DNA of 64,000 nucleotides. Origin: Balaenoptera acutorostrata (taxonomy: Eukaryota; Chordata; Mammalia; Artiodactyla; Balaenopteridae). How positions within the stretch are numbered: position 1 is the first letter of the stretch; each line of letters starts with the position of its first letter. Below are positions 1 through 10,635 of the stretch, piece by piece. A program made the position numbers and the translations under genes. Where the stretch lies: contig NW_026645841.1 of assembly GCF_949987535.1 (NCBI RefSeq), positions 248,001 to 312,000 on the forward strand. The letters run 5' to 3'. Under the pieces are notes generated by a model. It had not been told where the DNA came from, made no database searches, and saw only the letters and a list, made by a program, of their open reading frames with translations.

Positions 1-1289
1 AGGTTCTTATTGGTTATCTATTTTATACATATAAGTGTATATATGTCAATCCCAGGCTCGCAATTCATCCCACCACCACCACCCTGCCACTTTCCCCCCT
101 TGGTGTCCATACATTTGTTCTCTACATCTGTGTCTCTATTTCTGCCTTGCAAACCGGCTCATCTGTACCATTTTTCTAGGTTCCACATGTATGCGTTAAT
201 ATACGATATTTGTTTTTCTCTTTCTGACTTACTTCACTCTGTATGACAGTCTCTAGATCTATCCACGTCTCTACAAATGACCCAATTTCATTCCTTTTTA
301 TGGCTGAGAAATATTGCATTTTATATATGTAGCACATCTTTTCCGTTCATCTGTCTATGGGCATTTAGGTTGCTTCCATGACCTGGCTATTGTAAATAGT
401 GCTGCAGTGAACATTGTGGTGAATATGTCTTTTTGAATTATGGTTTTCTCTGGGTATATGGCCAGTAGTGGGATTGCTGGGTCACACGGTAATTCTATTT
501 TTAGTTTTTTAAGGAACCTCCATACTGTTCTCCATAGTGACTGTATCAACTTACATTCCCACAAATAGTGTAAGAGGGTTCCCTTTTCTCCACACCCTCT
601 CCAGCATTTGTTGTTTGTAGATTTTCTGATGATGCCCATTCTAACTCGTGTGAGGTGATAACTCATTGTAGTTTTGGTTTATATTTCTCTAATAATTAGT
701 GATGTTGAGCAGCTTTTCATGTGCTTCTTGGTCATCTGTATGTCTTCTTGGGACAAATGTCTATTTACGTCATCTGCCCATTTTTGGATTGGGTTGTTTG
801 TTTTTTTACTGTTGAGCTGCATGAGCTGTTTATATACATTGGAGATTAATCCTTTGTCCATTGATTCGTTTGCAAATATTTTCTCCCATTCTGAGGGTTG
901 TCTTTTCGTCTTGTTTGTAGTTTCCTTTGCTTTGCAAAAGCTTTTAGGTTTCATTTGCTCCCATTTGTTTATTATTGTTTCTTATTCCATTACTCTAGGA
1001 GGTGGATCAAAAAAGACCTTGCTGTGATTTATATCAAAGAGTATTCTTCCTATGTTTTCCTCTAAGAGTTTTCTAGTGTCCGGTCTTACATTTTGGTCTC
1101 TAATGCATTTTGAGTTTATTTTTTGTGTATGGTGTTAGGGAGTGTTCTAATTTCATTCTTTTACATGTAGCTGTCCATTTTTCCCAGCACCACTTATTGA
1201 AGAGACTGTCTTTTCTCCATTGTATATCCTTGCCTCCTTTGTCATAGATTAGTGGGTCATAGGTGTGTAGGTTTATCTCTGGGCTTTCC
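1..1289 (-). mobile_element. LINE-1 fragment 1 (3' end, antisense)
   Basis: Read on the minus strand this is the 3' part of an L1 non-LTR retrotransposon: the C-terminal part of ORF2 followed by a short 3' UTR (1-175) that runs off the left edge. The 3' UTR is of the older kind, with a landmark 'tggttatctattttatac' near the start that also has diverged counterparts in the old L1 at 7.9 kb and in the satellite. It stops at 1289, exactly where the poly(T) of the next L1 begins. The same place in L1 number 2 is about 2770, so this copy has lost everything 5' of the ORF2 C-terminal region. I found no continuation to the right of L1 number 2, so it is either 5'-truncated or was cut by that insertion and then lost sequence. 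Confidence 0.9.
176..1286 (-). pseudogene. L1 ORF2 C-terminal remnant (fragment 1)
   Basis: ORF2 encodes the endonuclease/reverse transcriptase that mobilises L1 by target-primed reverse transcription. Only the region C-terminal to the reverse transcriptase remains. Recognisable blocks in order are '[19 protein letters not shown]' (frame at 679-954) and, in the frame at 355-666, the L1 C-terminal signature '[13 protein letters not shown]' followed by '[17 protein letters not shown]'. The stop is TAG at 176-178. The two blocks lie in separate open segments, so stops or frameshifts split them. No catalytic domain is present. This piece is the best reference in the window for the ORF2-derived part of the satellite. 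Confidence 0.88.
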
Positions 1290-1660
1290 TTTTTTTTTTT
1301 TTTCTTTTACATCTTTAATGGAGTATAATTGCTTTACAATTGTGTGTTAGTTTCTGCTGTATAAAAAACTGAATCAGCTATGCGTATACATATAACACCA
1401 TATCCCCTCCCTCTTGCACCTCCCTCTCACTCCCTTATCCCACCCTTTTAGGTGGTCACAAAGCACAGAGCTGGTCTCCCTGTGCTATGTGGCTGCTTCC
1501 CAGTAGCTATCAATTTTACATTTGGTACTGTATATATGTCCATACCACTCTCTCACTTTGTCCCAGCTTACCCTACCCCCTCCCCATGTCCTCAAGTCCT
1601 TTCTCTACGTCTGTGTCCTTAATCCTTTCCTGCCCCTAGGTTCTACATAAACTTTTTTTT
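1290..1660 (-). other. L1 number 2 3' UTR and poly(A) tail
   Basis: The T14 run at 1290-1303, then one C and four more Ts, is the reverse complement of the A tail. It is followed by about 350 bp of 3' UTR that ends at the ORF2 stop (TAA, complement of 1661-1663). The block at about 1318-1385 (with 'ataattgctttacaa' and 'aaactgaatcagctatgcg') has a diverged counterpart in every satellite monomer. Confidence 0.85.
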
Positions 1661-4600
1661 TTAGATTCCATATATATGTGTTAGCATACGGTGTTTGTTT
1701 TTCTCTTTCTGACTTACTTCACTCTGTAGGACAGACTCTAGATCCATCCACCTCACTAAAAATAACTCAATTTCGTTTCTTTTTATGGCTGAATCATGTT
1801 CCATTGTATATATGTGCCACATCTTCTTTATCCATTTATCTGTTGATGGACACTTAGGTTGCTTCCATGTCCTGGCTATTGTAAATAGAGCTACAGTGAA
1901 CATTGTGGTACATGACTCTTTTTGAATTATGGTTTTCTCAGGGTAAATGTCCAGGAGTGGGTTTGCTGGGTTGTATGGTAGTTCTATTTTTAGTTTTTAA
2001 GGAACCTTCATACCGTTCTCCCTAGTGGCTATATCAATTTACATTCCCACCAACAGTGCAAGAGGGTTCCCTTTTCTCCAATTAATGCCTCTCCAGCATT
2101 TATTGTTGGTAGATTTTTTGATGATGGCCATTCTGACTGGTGTGAGGTGATACCTCGCTGTAGTTTTGATTTGCATTTCTCTAATGATTAGTGATGTTCA
2201 GCATCTTTCATGTGTTTGTTGGCAACCTGTATATCTTCTTTGGAGAAATGTCTATTTAGGTCTTCTGCCCATTTTTGGATTGGGTTGTTAGGTTTTGTGA
2301 TATTGAGCTACATGAGCTGCTTTTTGGAGATTAATCCTTTGCCATTTGCTTCATTTGAAAATATTTTCTCCCATTCTGATGGTTGTCTTTTCATCTTGCT
2401 TATGTTTTCCTTTGCTGTGCAAAAGAATTTATGTTTCATTAGGTCCCATTTTTTTATTTTTGTTTTTATTTCCATTTCTCTAGGAGGTGGGTCAAAAAGG
2501 ATCTTGCTGTGATTTATGTCATAGACTGTTCTGCTTATGTTTTCCTCTAAGACTTTTATAGTGGCTGGTCTTATATTTAGGTCTCTAATCCATTTTGAGT
2601 TTATTTTTGTGTATGGTGTTAGGGAGTGTTCTAATTTCATTCTTTTACATGTAGCTGTCCAGTTTTCCCAGCACCACTTACTGAAGACACTGTCTTTTCT
2701 CCGTTGTATACCCTTGCCTCCTTTGTCATAGATTAGTTAACCATAGGTATGTGGGTTTATCTCTGTGCTTTCTATCCTGTTCTATTGACCTATATTTCTG
2801 TTTTTGTGTCAGTACCATATTATCTTGATTACTGTAGCTTTGTAATATAGTCTGAAGTCTGGAAGTCTGATTCCTCCAGCTCTTTTTTTTCCCCCTGAAG
2901 ACTGCTTTGGCTATCCAAGGTCTTTTGTGTCTCCCTACAAATTTTAAGATTTTTTTTTCTTGTTCCGTAGAAAATGCCAAAGGTATTTTGATCGGGATTG
3001 CATTAAATCTGTAGATTGCTTTGAGTAGTATAGTCATTTTCACAATATTGATTCTTCTAATCCAAGAACATGGTATATGTCTCCATCTGTTTATATCATC
3101 TTTGATTTCTTTCATCAGTGTCTTATAGTTTTCTGAGTACAGGTCTTTTACTTCCTTAGGTAGGTTTATTCCTAGGTATTTTATTCTTTTTGTTGCAGTG
3201 GTAATGGGATTGTTTCCTTAATTTCTCTTTCTGATCTTTCATTGTTAGTGTATAGGAATGCAAGCAATTTCTGTGCATTAATTTTGTATCCTGCAACTTT
3301 ACCAGATTCATTGATTAGCTCCAGTGGTTTTCTGGTGGCATCTTTAGGATTCTCTATCTATGATATCATGTCATCTGCAAACAGTGACAATTGTACTCCT
3401 TCTTTTCCTTTTTGTATTCCTTTTATTTCTTTTTCTTCTCTGATTGCCATGGCTAGGACTTCCAAAACTATGTTGAATAGCAGTGGTGAGAGTGGACATC
3501 CTCGTCTTGTTCCTGATCTTAGAGGAAACGCTTGCAGTTTTTCACCATTGAGAATGGTGTTTGCTGCGGGTTTGTCATATATGGCCTTTATTATGTTGAG
3601 GTAGTTTCCCTCTATGCCCACACTCTGCAGAGTTTTTATCATAAATGGGTGTTGAATTTTCACAAAATCTTTTCCTTCATCTATTGAGATGATCATATGG
3701 TTTTATTCTACAATTTGTTAATATGGTGTATTCACATTGATTTGTGTATATTGAAGAATCCTTGCATCCCTGGGATACACCCCACTTGATCATGGTGTAT
3801 GATCCTTTTAATGTGTTGTTCGATTCTGTTTGCTAGTATTTGGTTGAGGATTTTTACATCTATATTCATCAGTGATATTGGTCTATAATTTTCTTTCCTT
3901 GTAGTATCTCTGTCTGATTTTGGTATCAGGGTGATGGTGGTCTCATAGAATGAGTTTGGGAGTGTTCCTTCCCCTGCAATTGTTTTGAAGAATTTGAGAA
4001 GGTTGGGTGTTAGCTCTTCTCTAAATGTTTGATAGAATTCACCTGTGATGCCATCCGGTTCTGGACTTTTGTTTGTTGGAAGATTTTTAATCACAGTTTC
4101 AATTTCATTGCTTGTGATAGGTTTGTTCATATTTTCTATTTCTTCCTGGTTCAGTCTTGGAAGGTTATCCCTTTCTAAGAATTTGTCCATTTCTTCCAGG
4201 TTGTCCATTTTATTGGCATAGATTTGCTTGTAGTAGTCTCTTAGGATGCTTTGTATTCCTGTGGTGTCTGTTGTAACTTCTCCTTTTTCACTTCTAATTT
4301 TGTTGATTTGAGTCCTCTCCCTCTTTTTCTTGAGTCTGGCTAAAGGTTGATCATTATTGCTTATCTTCTCAAAGAACCAGCTTTTAGGTTTATTGATCTT
4401 TGCTTTCATTTTCTTTGTTTCTATTTCATTTATTTCTGCTCTGATCTTTAAGATTTCTTTCCTTCTACTAACTTTGGGTTTTGTTCTTCTTTCTCTAGTT
4501 CCTCTAGGTGTAAGGTTAGATTGTTTATTTGAGATTTTTCTTGTTTCTTGAGGTAGGCTTGTATTGCTATAAACTTCCCTCTTAGAACTGCTTTTGCTGC

Positions 4601-5459
4601 ATCCCATAGGTTTTGGATCATCGTGTTTTTGTTGTCATTTGTCTCTAGGTAGTTTTTGATTTCCTCTTTGATTTCTTCAGTGATCTCTTGGTTATTTAGT
4701 AACGTATTGTTTAGCCTCCATGTGTTTGTGTTTTTTACGGTATTTTTCCGTGTAATTGATTTCTAATCTCATAGCATTGTGGTTGGAACAGCTGCTTGAC
4801 ATGATTTCAGTTTTCTTAAATTTACTGAGGCTTTGTGACCCAAGATGTGATCTATCTTGGAGAATGTTCCGTGTGCAGTTAAGAAGAACGTGTAATCTGC
4901 TGTTTTTGGATGGAATGTCCTATAAATATCAATTAACTCTATCTGGTCTATTGTGTCATTTAAAGCTTGTGTTTCCTTATTAATTTTCTGTCTGGCTGAT
5001 CTCCACTGGTGTAAGTGAGCTGTTAAAGTCCCCCACTATTATTGTGTTACTGTTGATTTCCTCTTTTATAGCTGTTAGCGGTTGCCTTATACATTGAGGT
5101 GCTCCTATGTTGGGTACATATATATTTATAATTGTTATATCTTCTTCTTGGATTGATCCCTTGACCATTATGTACTGTCTTTCCTTGTCTCTTGTAACAT
5201 TCTTTATTTTAAAGTCTATTTTATCTGATATGAGTATTGCTACTCCAGCTTTCTTTTGATTTTCATTTGCATAGAATATATTTTTCCATCGCCTCACTTT
5301 CAGTCTGTGTGTGTCCCTAGGTCTGAAATGGGTCTCTTGTAGACAGCATATATATGGGTCTTGTTTTTGTATCCATTCAGCGAGCCTGTGTCTTTTGGTT
5401 GGAACATTTAGTGCATTCACGTTTAAGGTAATTATCGATATGTATGTTCCTATTACTAT
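1661..5459 (-). pseudogene. L1 ORF2 (endonuclease/reverse transcriptase), broken
   Basis: At about 3.8 kb this matches the usual ~1,275-codon ORF2. The endonuclease domain lies at 4980-5459 and shows 'CCLQETHF', 'INIYVPN' and 'VGDFNSSLTP', the catalytic-motif neighbourhood of an APE-type nuclease. The reverse transcriptase follows: '[15 protein letters not shown]' and '[18 protein letters not shown]' (3732-4607), then '[20 protein letters not shown]' and the active-site 'FADDM' (FADD at 3370-3381). The C-terminal region runs to 1661, with 'KKMWHIYTMEHDSAI' near the end. Damage: the expected initiator position reads ATA (5457-5459), there is a stop after the endonuclease block (4980-4982), the frame breaks between 3697 and 3731, a stop directly follows FADDMIS (3358-3360), and further breaks occur downstream. 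The element is dead but recently enough intact to recognise every domain. Confidence 0.9.
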
Positions 5460-5517
5460 TTTCTTAATTGTTATGGGGTTGTCTTGGTGGGTCCTTTTCT
5501 TCTCTTGTGTTTCCCAC

Positions 5518-6450
5518 TTAGAGAAGTTCCTTTAGCATTTGGGGTAGAGCTGGTTTCATGGTGCTGAATTCTCTTAGCTTTTGCTTGTCTGTAAGGCTTT
5601 TGATTTCTCCATCAAATCTGAATGAGACCTTTGCAGGGTGGAGTACTCTTGGTTGTAGGTTCTTCCCTTTCATCACTTTAAATTGATCATGCCACTCCCT
5701 TCTGGCTTGTAGATTTTCTGCTGAGAAATCAGCTGTTATCCTTATGGGAGTTCCCTTGTATGTTATTTGTCATTTTTCCCTTGCTGCTTTCAATAATTTT
5801 TCTTTGTCGTTAATTTTTGTCAATTTGATTACTATGTGTCTTGTCATTTTTCTCCTTCGGTTTATCCTGCCTGGGACTCTCTGTGCTTCTGGACTTGGGT
5901 GGCTATTTCTTTTCCCATGCTAGGGAAGTTTTTGACCATAATCTCTTCAAATATATTCTCGGGTCCTTTCTCTCTCTTCTCCTTCTGGGACCCCTATCAT
6001 GCGAATGTTGTTGTGTTTAATGTTGTCCCAGAGGACTCTTGGGGTGTCTTCATTTATTTTCATTCTTTTTCTTTATTCTGTTCCATGGCAGTGATTCCCA
6101 CCTTTCTGTCTTCCAGGTCACTTATCCGTTCTTCTGCCACAGTTATTCTGCTACTGATTCCTTCTAGTATATTTTTCATTTCAGTTATTACATTGTTCAC
6201 CTCTGTTTGTTTGTTCTTTAATTCTTCTAGGTGTTTGTTCCTTAATTCTTCTAGGTCTTTGTTAAGCATTTTTTGTGTCTTCTCCATCTTTGCCTCCTTT
6301 CTTTTTCCAAGGTCTTGGCTCAACTTCACTATCATTATTCTGAATTCTTTTTCGGGAAGGTTCCCTATCTCCACGTCATTTCGTTTTTTTTTTTTTTCTG
6401 GGGTTTTTATCTTGTTCCTTGATCTGGTATAAAGTCCTCTGCCTTTTCAT
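5518..6450 (-). pseudogene. L1 ORF1 (RNA-binding chaperone), frameshifted
   Basis: ORF1 encodes the coiled-coil RNA-binding protein that packages L1 RNA with ORF2 protein. An ATG followed by 'KRQ' sits at the complement of 6448-6450. The N-terminal coiled-coil part follows, with 'MEIGNLPEKEFRIMIVKLSQ' (open frame 6060-6374) and heptad-like 'EELRNKHLEELKNKQTEVNN'. The C-terminal end reads 'KPALPQMLKELL' before a TAA at 5518-5520. The segment between about 5520 and 6060 reads in several frames. A long A run (T run at about 6387-6399) near the N-terminus puts the start out of frame with the coiled coil. The ~930-bp length is close to the usual ~1 kb. The repeated 'NKHLEELKN' unit looks like a small in-frame duplication typical of ORF1 coiled coils. 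Confidence 0.85.
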
Positions 6451-7063
6451 TTTGTCTATCTTTCTGTGAATGTGGTTTTCCTTCCACAGGCTGCAGAATT
6501 GTAGTTCTTCTTGCTTCTGCTGTCTGCTCTCTGGTGGATGAGTCTATCTTAGAGGCTTGTGCAAGCTTCCTGATGGGAGGGACTGGTGGTGGGTAGAGCT
6601 GGGTGTTGCTTTGGTGGGCAGAGCTTTAATCCGCTTGTCTGTGGATTAAATAAAACTTTAATAAAAAGTTTAATCCGCTTGTCTGCTGATGCATGGGGCT
6701 GGGTTCCCTCCCTGTTGGTGGTTTGGCCTGAGGCGACCCAGCACTGGAGCCTACCTTGCTCTTGGTGGGGCTAATGGCGGACTCTGGGAGGGCTCACACC
6801 AAGGAGTATTTCCCAGAACTTCTGCTGCCAGTGTCGTTGTCCTCACGGTGAGCCACAGCCACAGCCACCACCTGCCTCTGCAGGAGACCCTCTAAAAGTA
6901 GCAGGTAGTTCTGGTCATTCTCCTACAGGGTCACTGCTTCTTCCCCTGGGTCCTGATGTGCACACTACTTTGTTTGTGCCCTCCATGAGTGGAGTATCTG
7001 AGTGGAGTTGAGACTCTGAGACTCTGCGTGGAGTCGCACAGACTCTGGGTCCTGTGAAGCTTC
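6451..7063 (-). promoter_or_regulatory. L1 number 2 5' UTR / internal promoter region (limits uncertain)
   Basis: GC-richer, non-coding sequence directly 5' of ORF1, where L1 carries its internal RNA polymerase II promoter. It contains the CAC/GCC-rich block at about 6845-6890, with 'agccacagccacagccacca', typical of cetartiodactyl L1 5' UTRs as I remember them. The outer limit at 7063 is a guess. No individual promoter element can be named. Confidence 0.55.
6625..6685. repeat. 17-bp direct repeat pair in the L1 5' UTR
   Basis: 'tttaatccgcttgtctg' occurs at 6625-6641 and again at 6669-6685, offset by 44 bp, separated by an AT-rich linker. It looks like a local slippage duplication inside L1 number 2 and is not known to be functional. 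Confidence 0.8.
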
Positions 7064-7375
7064 GATGTTTTGTGGTTCTAGAAATCCTATAGGAGACGGT
7101 CCACAGTAGGTGAAGCTAACGTTGTCAGTAGAGGTGTTGAAGCCAAAGATCTGCAGTTCCGACTAGAGGTGCCCATGTACATACAGGACAAAATCATCTC
7201 GTGTGAATGTAGTTCAGGCATGTTTAAGATGAATGCAGTCATGTTAATGCCTACCATATTCTATCTTGAGCCTCTCCTCAGGGACCCCCTCCTCAGTTCC
7301 TGAGGCTCCTGTAAGTCATGTGCAGGGGACTGGAGAGTGAGCTCTGTCCAGTCTGAGCCCTGAGTTACCCTGTGT
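7064..7375. other. Unassigned sequence between L1 copies
   Basis: About 310 bp of mixed composition with no open frame worth calling. It may be the far 5' end of L1 number 2 or older unique sequence. I recognise nothing in it. Confidence 0.4.
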
Positions 7376-7475
7376 GTATCTTAGGATACTTTGTATTTCT
7401 GTGGTGTCTGTCTGTTGTAACATCATCTCTTTCATTTCAGATTTATTTGGGCCCTCTCTTTTTAAAAAAACATAC
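7376..7475 (-). mobile_element. Old L1 ORF2 scrap
   Basis: The 'cttaggatactttgtatt' block and the following 'ctgtggtgtctgtctgttgt' repeat, with substitutions, the L1 number 2 sequence at about 4240-4330 (just upstream of the reverse transcriptase), in the same orientation. Similarity fades past about 7475. Confidence 0.65.
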
Positions 7476-7799
7476 TACTGTTGTCTTTTATTCTTTACAG
7501 AAGTTTAATAAGTGTTTGATCTACTATCCTTACCCTATGTATACTTTTTGCAGTGAGATTTTTACTTTTCTTTGTTTCCTTGTTACTATCAATAATTAGT
7601 GAGACTTCTTTTAAGCTACCTTCAACATTGCTTATAAAGCTGCTTTATTAGTGATGACAGAGCCTTAATGGAATTCATGCTCTGGTTGTAAATTAGAATG
7701 CAATGTGCCAGCAAAAAGCCCCTTAAGTTTATGTCTCACTACTTCTTGTTTTTTTTTAATCTAATTTTTATTTTTTGTCAGAGCAAATTTGATTAAAAT
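7476..7799. other. Unassigned AT-rich sequence
   Basis: AT-rich sequence with T runs (for example at 7749-7757). It holds no convincing gene and no repeat that I can name. It could be further decayed L1. Confidence 0.4.
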
Positions 7800-8655
7800 G
7801 TTTTGTTTCTTCTAGGTGTGCAAGATGTGGTTCTTTTAAACATATACATATATCTATTCTTCTTTGGATCATTTTCCCATGTAGGTTATGACACAATGTT
7901 GAGCAGTCTTGTCTTGGTATTACATAGGTCTTTGGTGATTACATATTTCACATGTGTTTCTATATCTATCTTAACCCCAATATCCTAATGTATCCAATCC
8001 TCACACCTTTCCATTTGGTGAACCATAAGTTTGTTTAATGAATCTGTGATTGCATTTCTCTGTGGAAATATCTTCATTGGTATGAATTTTTAGCTAAGAC
8101 CTATAAGTGATATTATAGGATATGTGTCTTTGGCTTTCTGACTTAGTACAATTTGCCTGATTACCTCAAGAATCATACATGGTGCTGTAAATGGCATTGT
8201 TTCATTTTTTTCCCTGGCTAATATTCCATCTGTACGTGTACCAGTTCTTCTTTGGCCACGCACCTCTTGATGGACTTTCTGGTTGCCTCCATGTCTTGGC
8301 TATTGTAATACTGCTGCAATGCATATTTGCTTGGCTGTGTCTTTCCAGTTCTATCTAATGTTATAGGCCAAGGAGTGGGCTTGCTGTATCATATGGTAGC
8401 TCAGTGTGTACGTTTTAAAGGCACCACCATTCAGTTCTCATTGGTGGCTCTTTCCAGATTACGTCCCACTTAAAATTGAGGGTATGCATTTCTCCAAAAC
8501 ACCTTCAATATTTATTGTTTGTAGTTTTCTTGCTGATGGTTATTCTAACAGGTGCGAGCTGATACCTCTCTGTGGTTGAATTTGCATGTGTCCCAAAATC
8601 TGTTGAAATTGAGCTTTAAAGCATGCCCTTTCTATTTATCAAACTGTGATTACAG
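7800..8655 (-). mobile_element. Ancient L1 3' end beside the array
   Basis: A heavily diverged, antisense L1 3' end. In order it shows the 3' UTR block 'ttaaccccaatatcctaat' (~7970), 'ggtgaaccataagtttgttt' (~8020), 'cctataagtgatattatagg' (~8100), 'ctaatattccatc' (~8218), 'gccaaggagtgggcttgctg' (~8367), 'ggttattctaacaggtgcga' (~8538) and 'atttgcatg' (~8580). All are colinear with L1 fragments 1 and 2. It lies in the same orientation as, and covers much of the same part of L1 as, the L1-derived half of the satellite monomer. It lacks the mariner-like palindrome. Confidence 0.8.
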
Positions 8656-8879
8656 CTTAGTTCTTCAAAGTGTTTTATTAAAGTAAGTGTCACATTTTGA
8701 AAATTTTGGGCCATTATCTCCCTCAAGACATTTTGAAGGCAGGTTTCATTTACAGCCCTGAAGTACTTGTTCATATGAAGTGACCATTAGCACAGATTTG
8801 AAAGCTGCTTTGGCAGGTAACGGCCGGAGGGCGGCAGCCTTTCCACATTCCCCAATCTGGTAACTAGGGAAGGAGCCTT
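8656..8879. other. Junction zone before the satellite
   Basis: About 220 bp that match neither L1 nor the satellite by eye. It includes a small GC-rich patch, 'aacggccggagggcggcag', at about 8819-8837. The satellite match begins within a few bases of 8877-8880. Confidence 0.5.
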
Positions 8880-10635
8880 CAGCCCCAAAAGTGTCCACCC
8901 TTATGTCTCATCCAGCTGTGGATCTAGATATGGTCAATCTAGGTTGCATCACAGCCCCTGAATGAATTGTGTGAGAATTTCTCTGTCTTTCAACGTCTTT
9001 GTTTCATGGGTATTTAAAAGTAGTTTATTTTTATAATGGGTTTTAGCTGCTTTTCACTGCTGTGTTTATGCCGCTTTACACCCACTTGACTCACTTACAG
9101 AGAGATATCAATACATAGGGTTTAAGATTCTTACTAGTCACATATAGTCTTGTGCGGTGAATAGGGGGTGTTGAATCCAGTTCAGTGAGCAAGGAGTAGG
9201 TCTTGTCTATTACATATTGGGTTTATGGAACGGTATCTGAGCTAATTTGAAACCCTTGTTTCATGCATCACCCCACCTCACCTTTCCCGTTAAGCAGCCA
9301 TAGTGTGTTTTCTAAATGTGTGATTCTGTTCTGTTTTGTAATTCAGTTCAAGTGTAACGGTTTTTACAATCCCTCTACAAGTGATACCTTTTGATAAGTG
9401 TCTTTTTCTGTGTGACTTATTTCACTTAGAATCATCGTACCTACATCCACTCATCATGCTGCTAGTAGCCTTAGGACATTGATTTCATGGATGAGTCATA
9501 TTCCATTGTACATAAGTACCACAACTTCTTTATCCATTTTCCTCTTTCCTGGGAAATTTAAGGTGTACCGAAGTGGAGGTTCTTGAAAACAGAGCAGCCC
9601 TAAAATTTGGGGTGCCTGTGTCTTGCTGATTTTTAGTTTTCCCAAGTTATACAGCCATGAGTGGAAGTGCCCTATGCTCTCTAAGCTGTTTCCTAGATGT
9701 TTCAGGACAAACCATACACTTCTCCACAGAGGCTGTTGGCAATTTTCATCCCGCCCAAGAGCGTAACGAGGTTCTCATTTCTCCAAGGCCTGTCCTGCAT
9801 TTCTGGTTTTTACACTTTTTTAGGATGACGCTTTTGACCGATGGGAAGTGAGACTTCTTTGTAGTGCTGATTTGCATTTACAGCTTGCTCGGTTGGCCCA
9901 AAAGGGCGTATGCGTTTTTTCCTGTATATATTCAGGAAAAAACGCATACGCCCTTTTGGGACAAGTGCACCGTTTTCGACGTTTTGAAGCTTTTCATGTG
10001 CTTTAGGGGCGATTCGTATCTACCTCCTGAAATCAGTTTCCTGCAATTTTCCCTTGCTTTGAAATCCTCTTCGCTGCCTTCCTTCAATATATTTTTGGAC
10101 GAGAGTTATCATTTATAACTCTGCAGGTTTGTGAATTGCAGTGACCGTGAACTCTATTTTTCAACTCGCTTTTTGGGAGCTGGCCGCAAATCCGCGGGAT
10201 TGCTTCAGGCCCTATTCTGGTTCTAGGGAGCAGGCCAAGGCTGCGTTTAATTCTTCTTCCTGTTGGGAAATTAGAGTGACCTGTGCATTTACCAACACTT
10301 AGAGCTAGTCTCTCATTGGTTCCCCCGATTCCCGTTCATCCTCACGGCAATTTGCAACCTGGATGAAACAGGGGGTGAAAGGTGCTGATTCTCCAAGTGG
10401 GGAGATTGTTAGTAAAGTGGCAGGAATGGCAATACAGAGCATCAGGAGATGAGAAATGAGGTGCCTTTTAGAAACCTTTCTCGATCACATGATGTACCAT
10501 TCTCTGGGTTTCCCATGCATATTTTTAGTGTAGGAAGATTCCGTTGAACCTGGAGATTTGGGACTCATGGAATGAGTACCAGGCAGTATTACTTTAAAGG
10601 GTCTGCGATTGCTCACCCAACCTCACCAATCCTGT
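8880..10635. repeat. Satellite monomer 1 (array edge, diverged)
   Basis: 1,756 bp. The most divergent copy, with substitutions throughout (for example 'ggatgagtcatattccattg', nearer to L1 than later monomers). Its palindrome at 9893-9964 has two mismatched pairs and ends 'cccaaaaggg'/'cccttttggg'. Confidence 0.88.

Larger units (their letters stand above)
1290..7063 (-). mobile_element. LINE-1 number 2, near full length, inactive
   Basis: A complete L1 layout on the minus strand: 5' UTR (right end), ORF1 (5518-6450), a 57-58 nt gap, ORF2 (1661-5459), 3' UTR and an A tail seen as T14 at 1290-1303. Its 3' UTR differs from that of fragment 1 and is of a younger-looking kind. The left end abuts fragment 1 directly, which suggests a later insertion into or next to it. 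I could not identify a target-site duplication. The 5' limit is uncertain: L1-like 5' UTR sequence is clear to about 6900 and plausible to about 7063. Stops and frameshifts in both ORFs make it non-autonomous. Confidence 0.88.

Noticed and set aside
674..1027. Plus-strand open frames rich in F, L and S across the L1 region, which resemble membrane proteins
   Set aside because: They are the reverse complement of L1 ORF2, whose A-rich sense strand gives T-rich, hydrophobic antisense frames.
6586..6895. Short plus-strand open frames in the L1 5' UTR
   Set aside because: They are antisense to the L1 5' UTR, overlap each other in different frames, and have no recognisable domain.
9657..10118. Open frames in monomer 1 as a possible unique gene at the array edge
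   Set aside because: They align with the same frames in all later monomers and are interrupted; they are satellite, not a separate gene.
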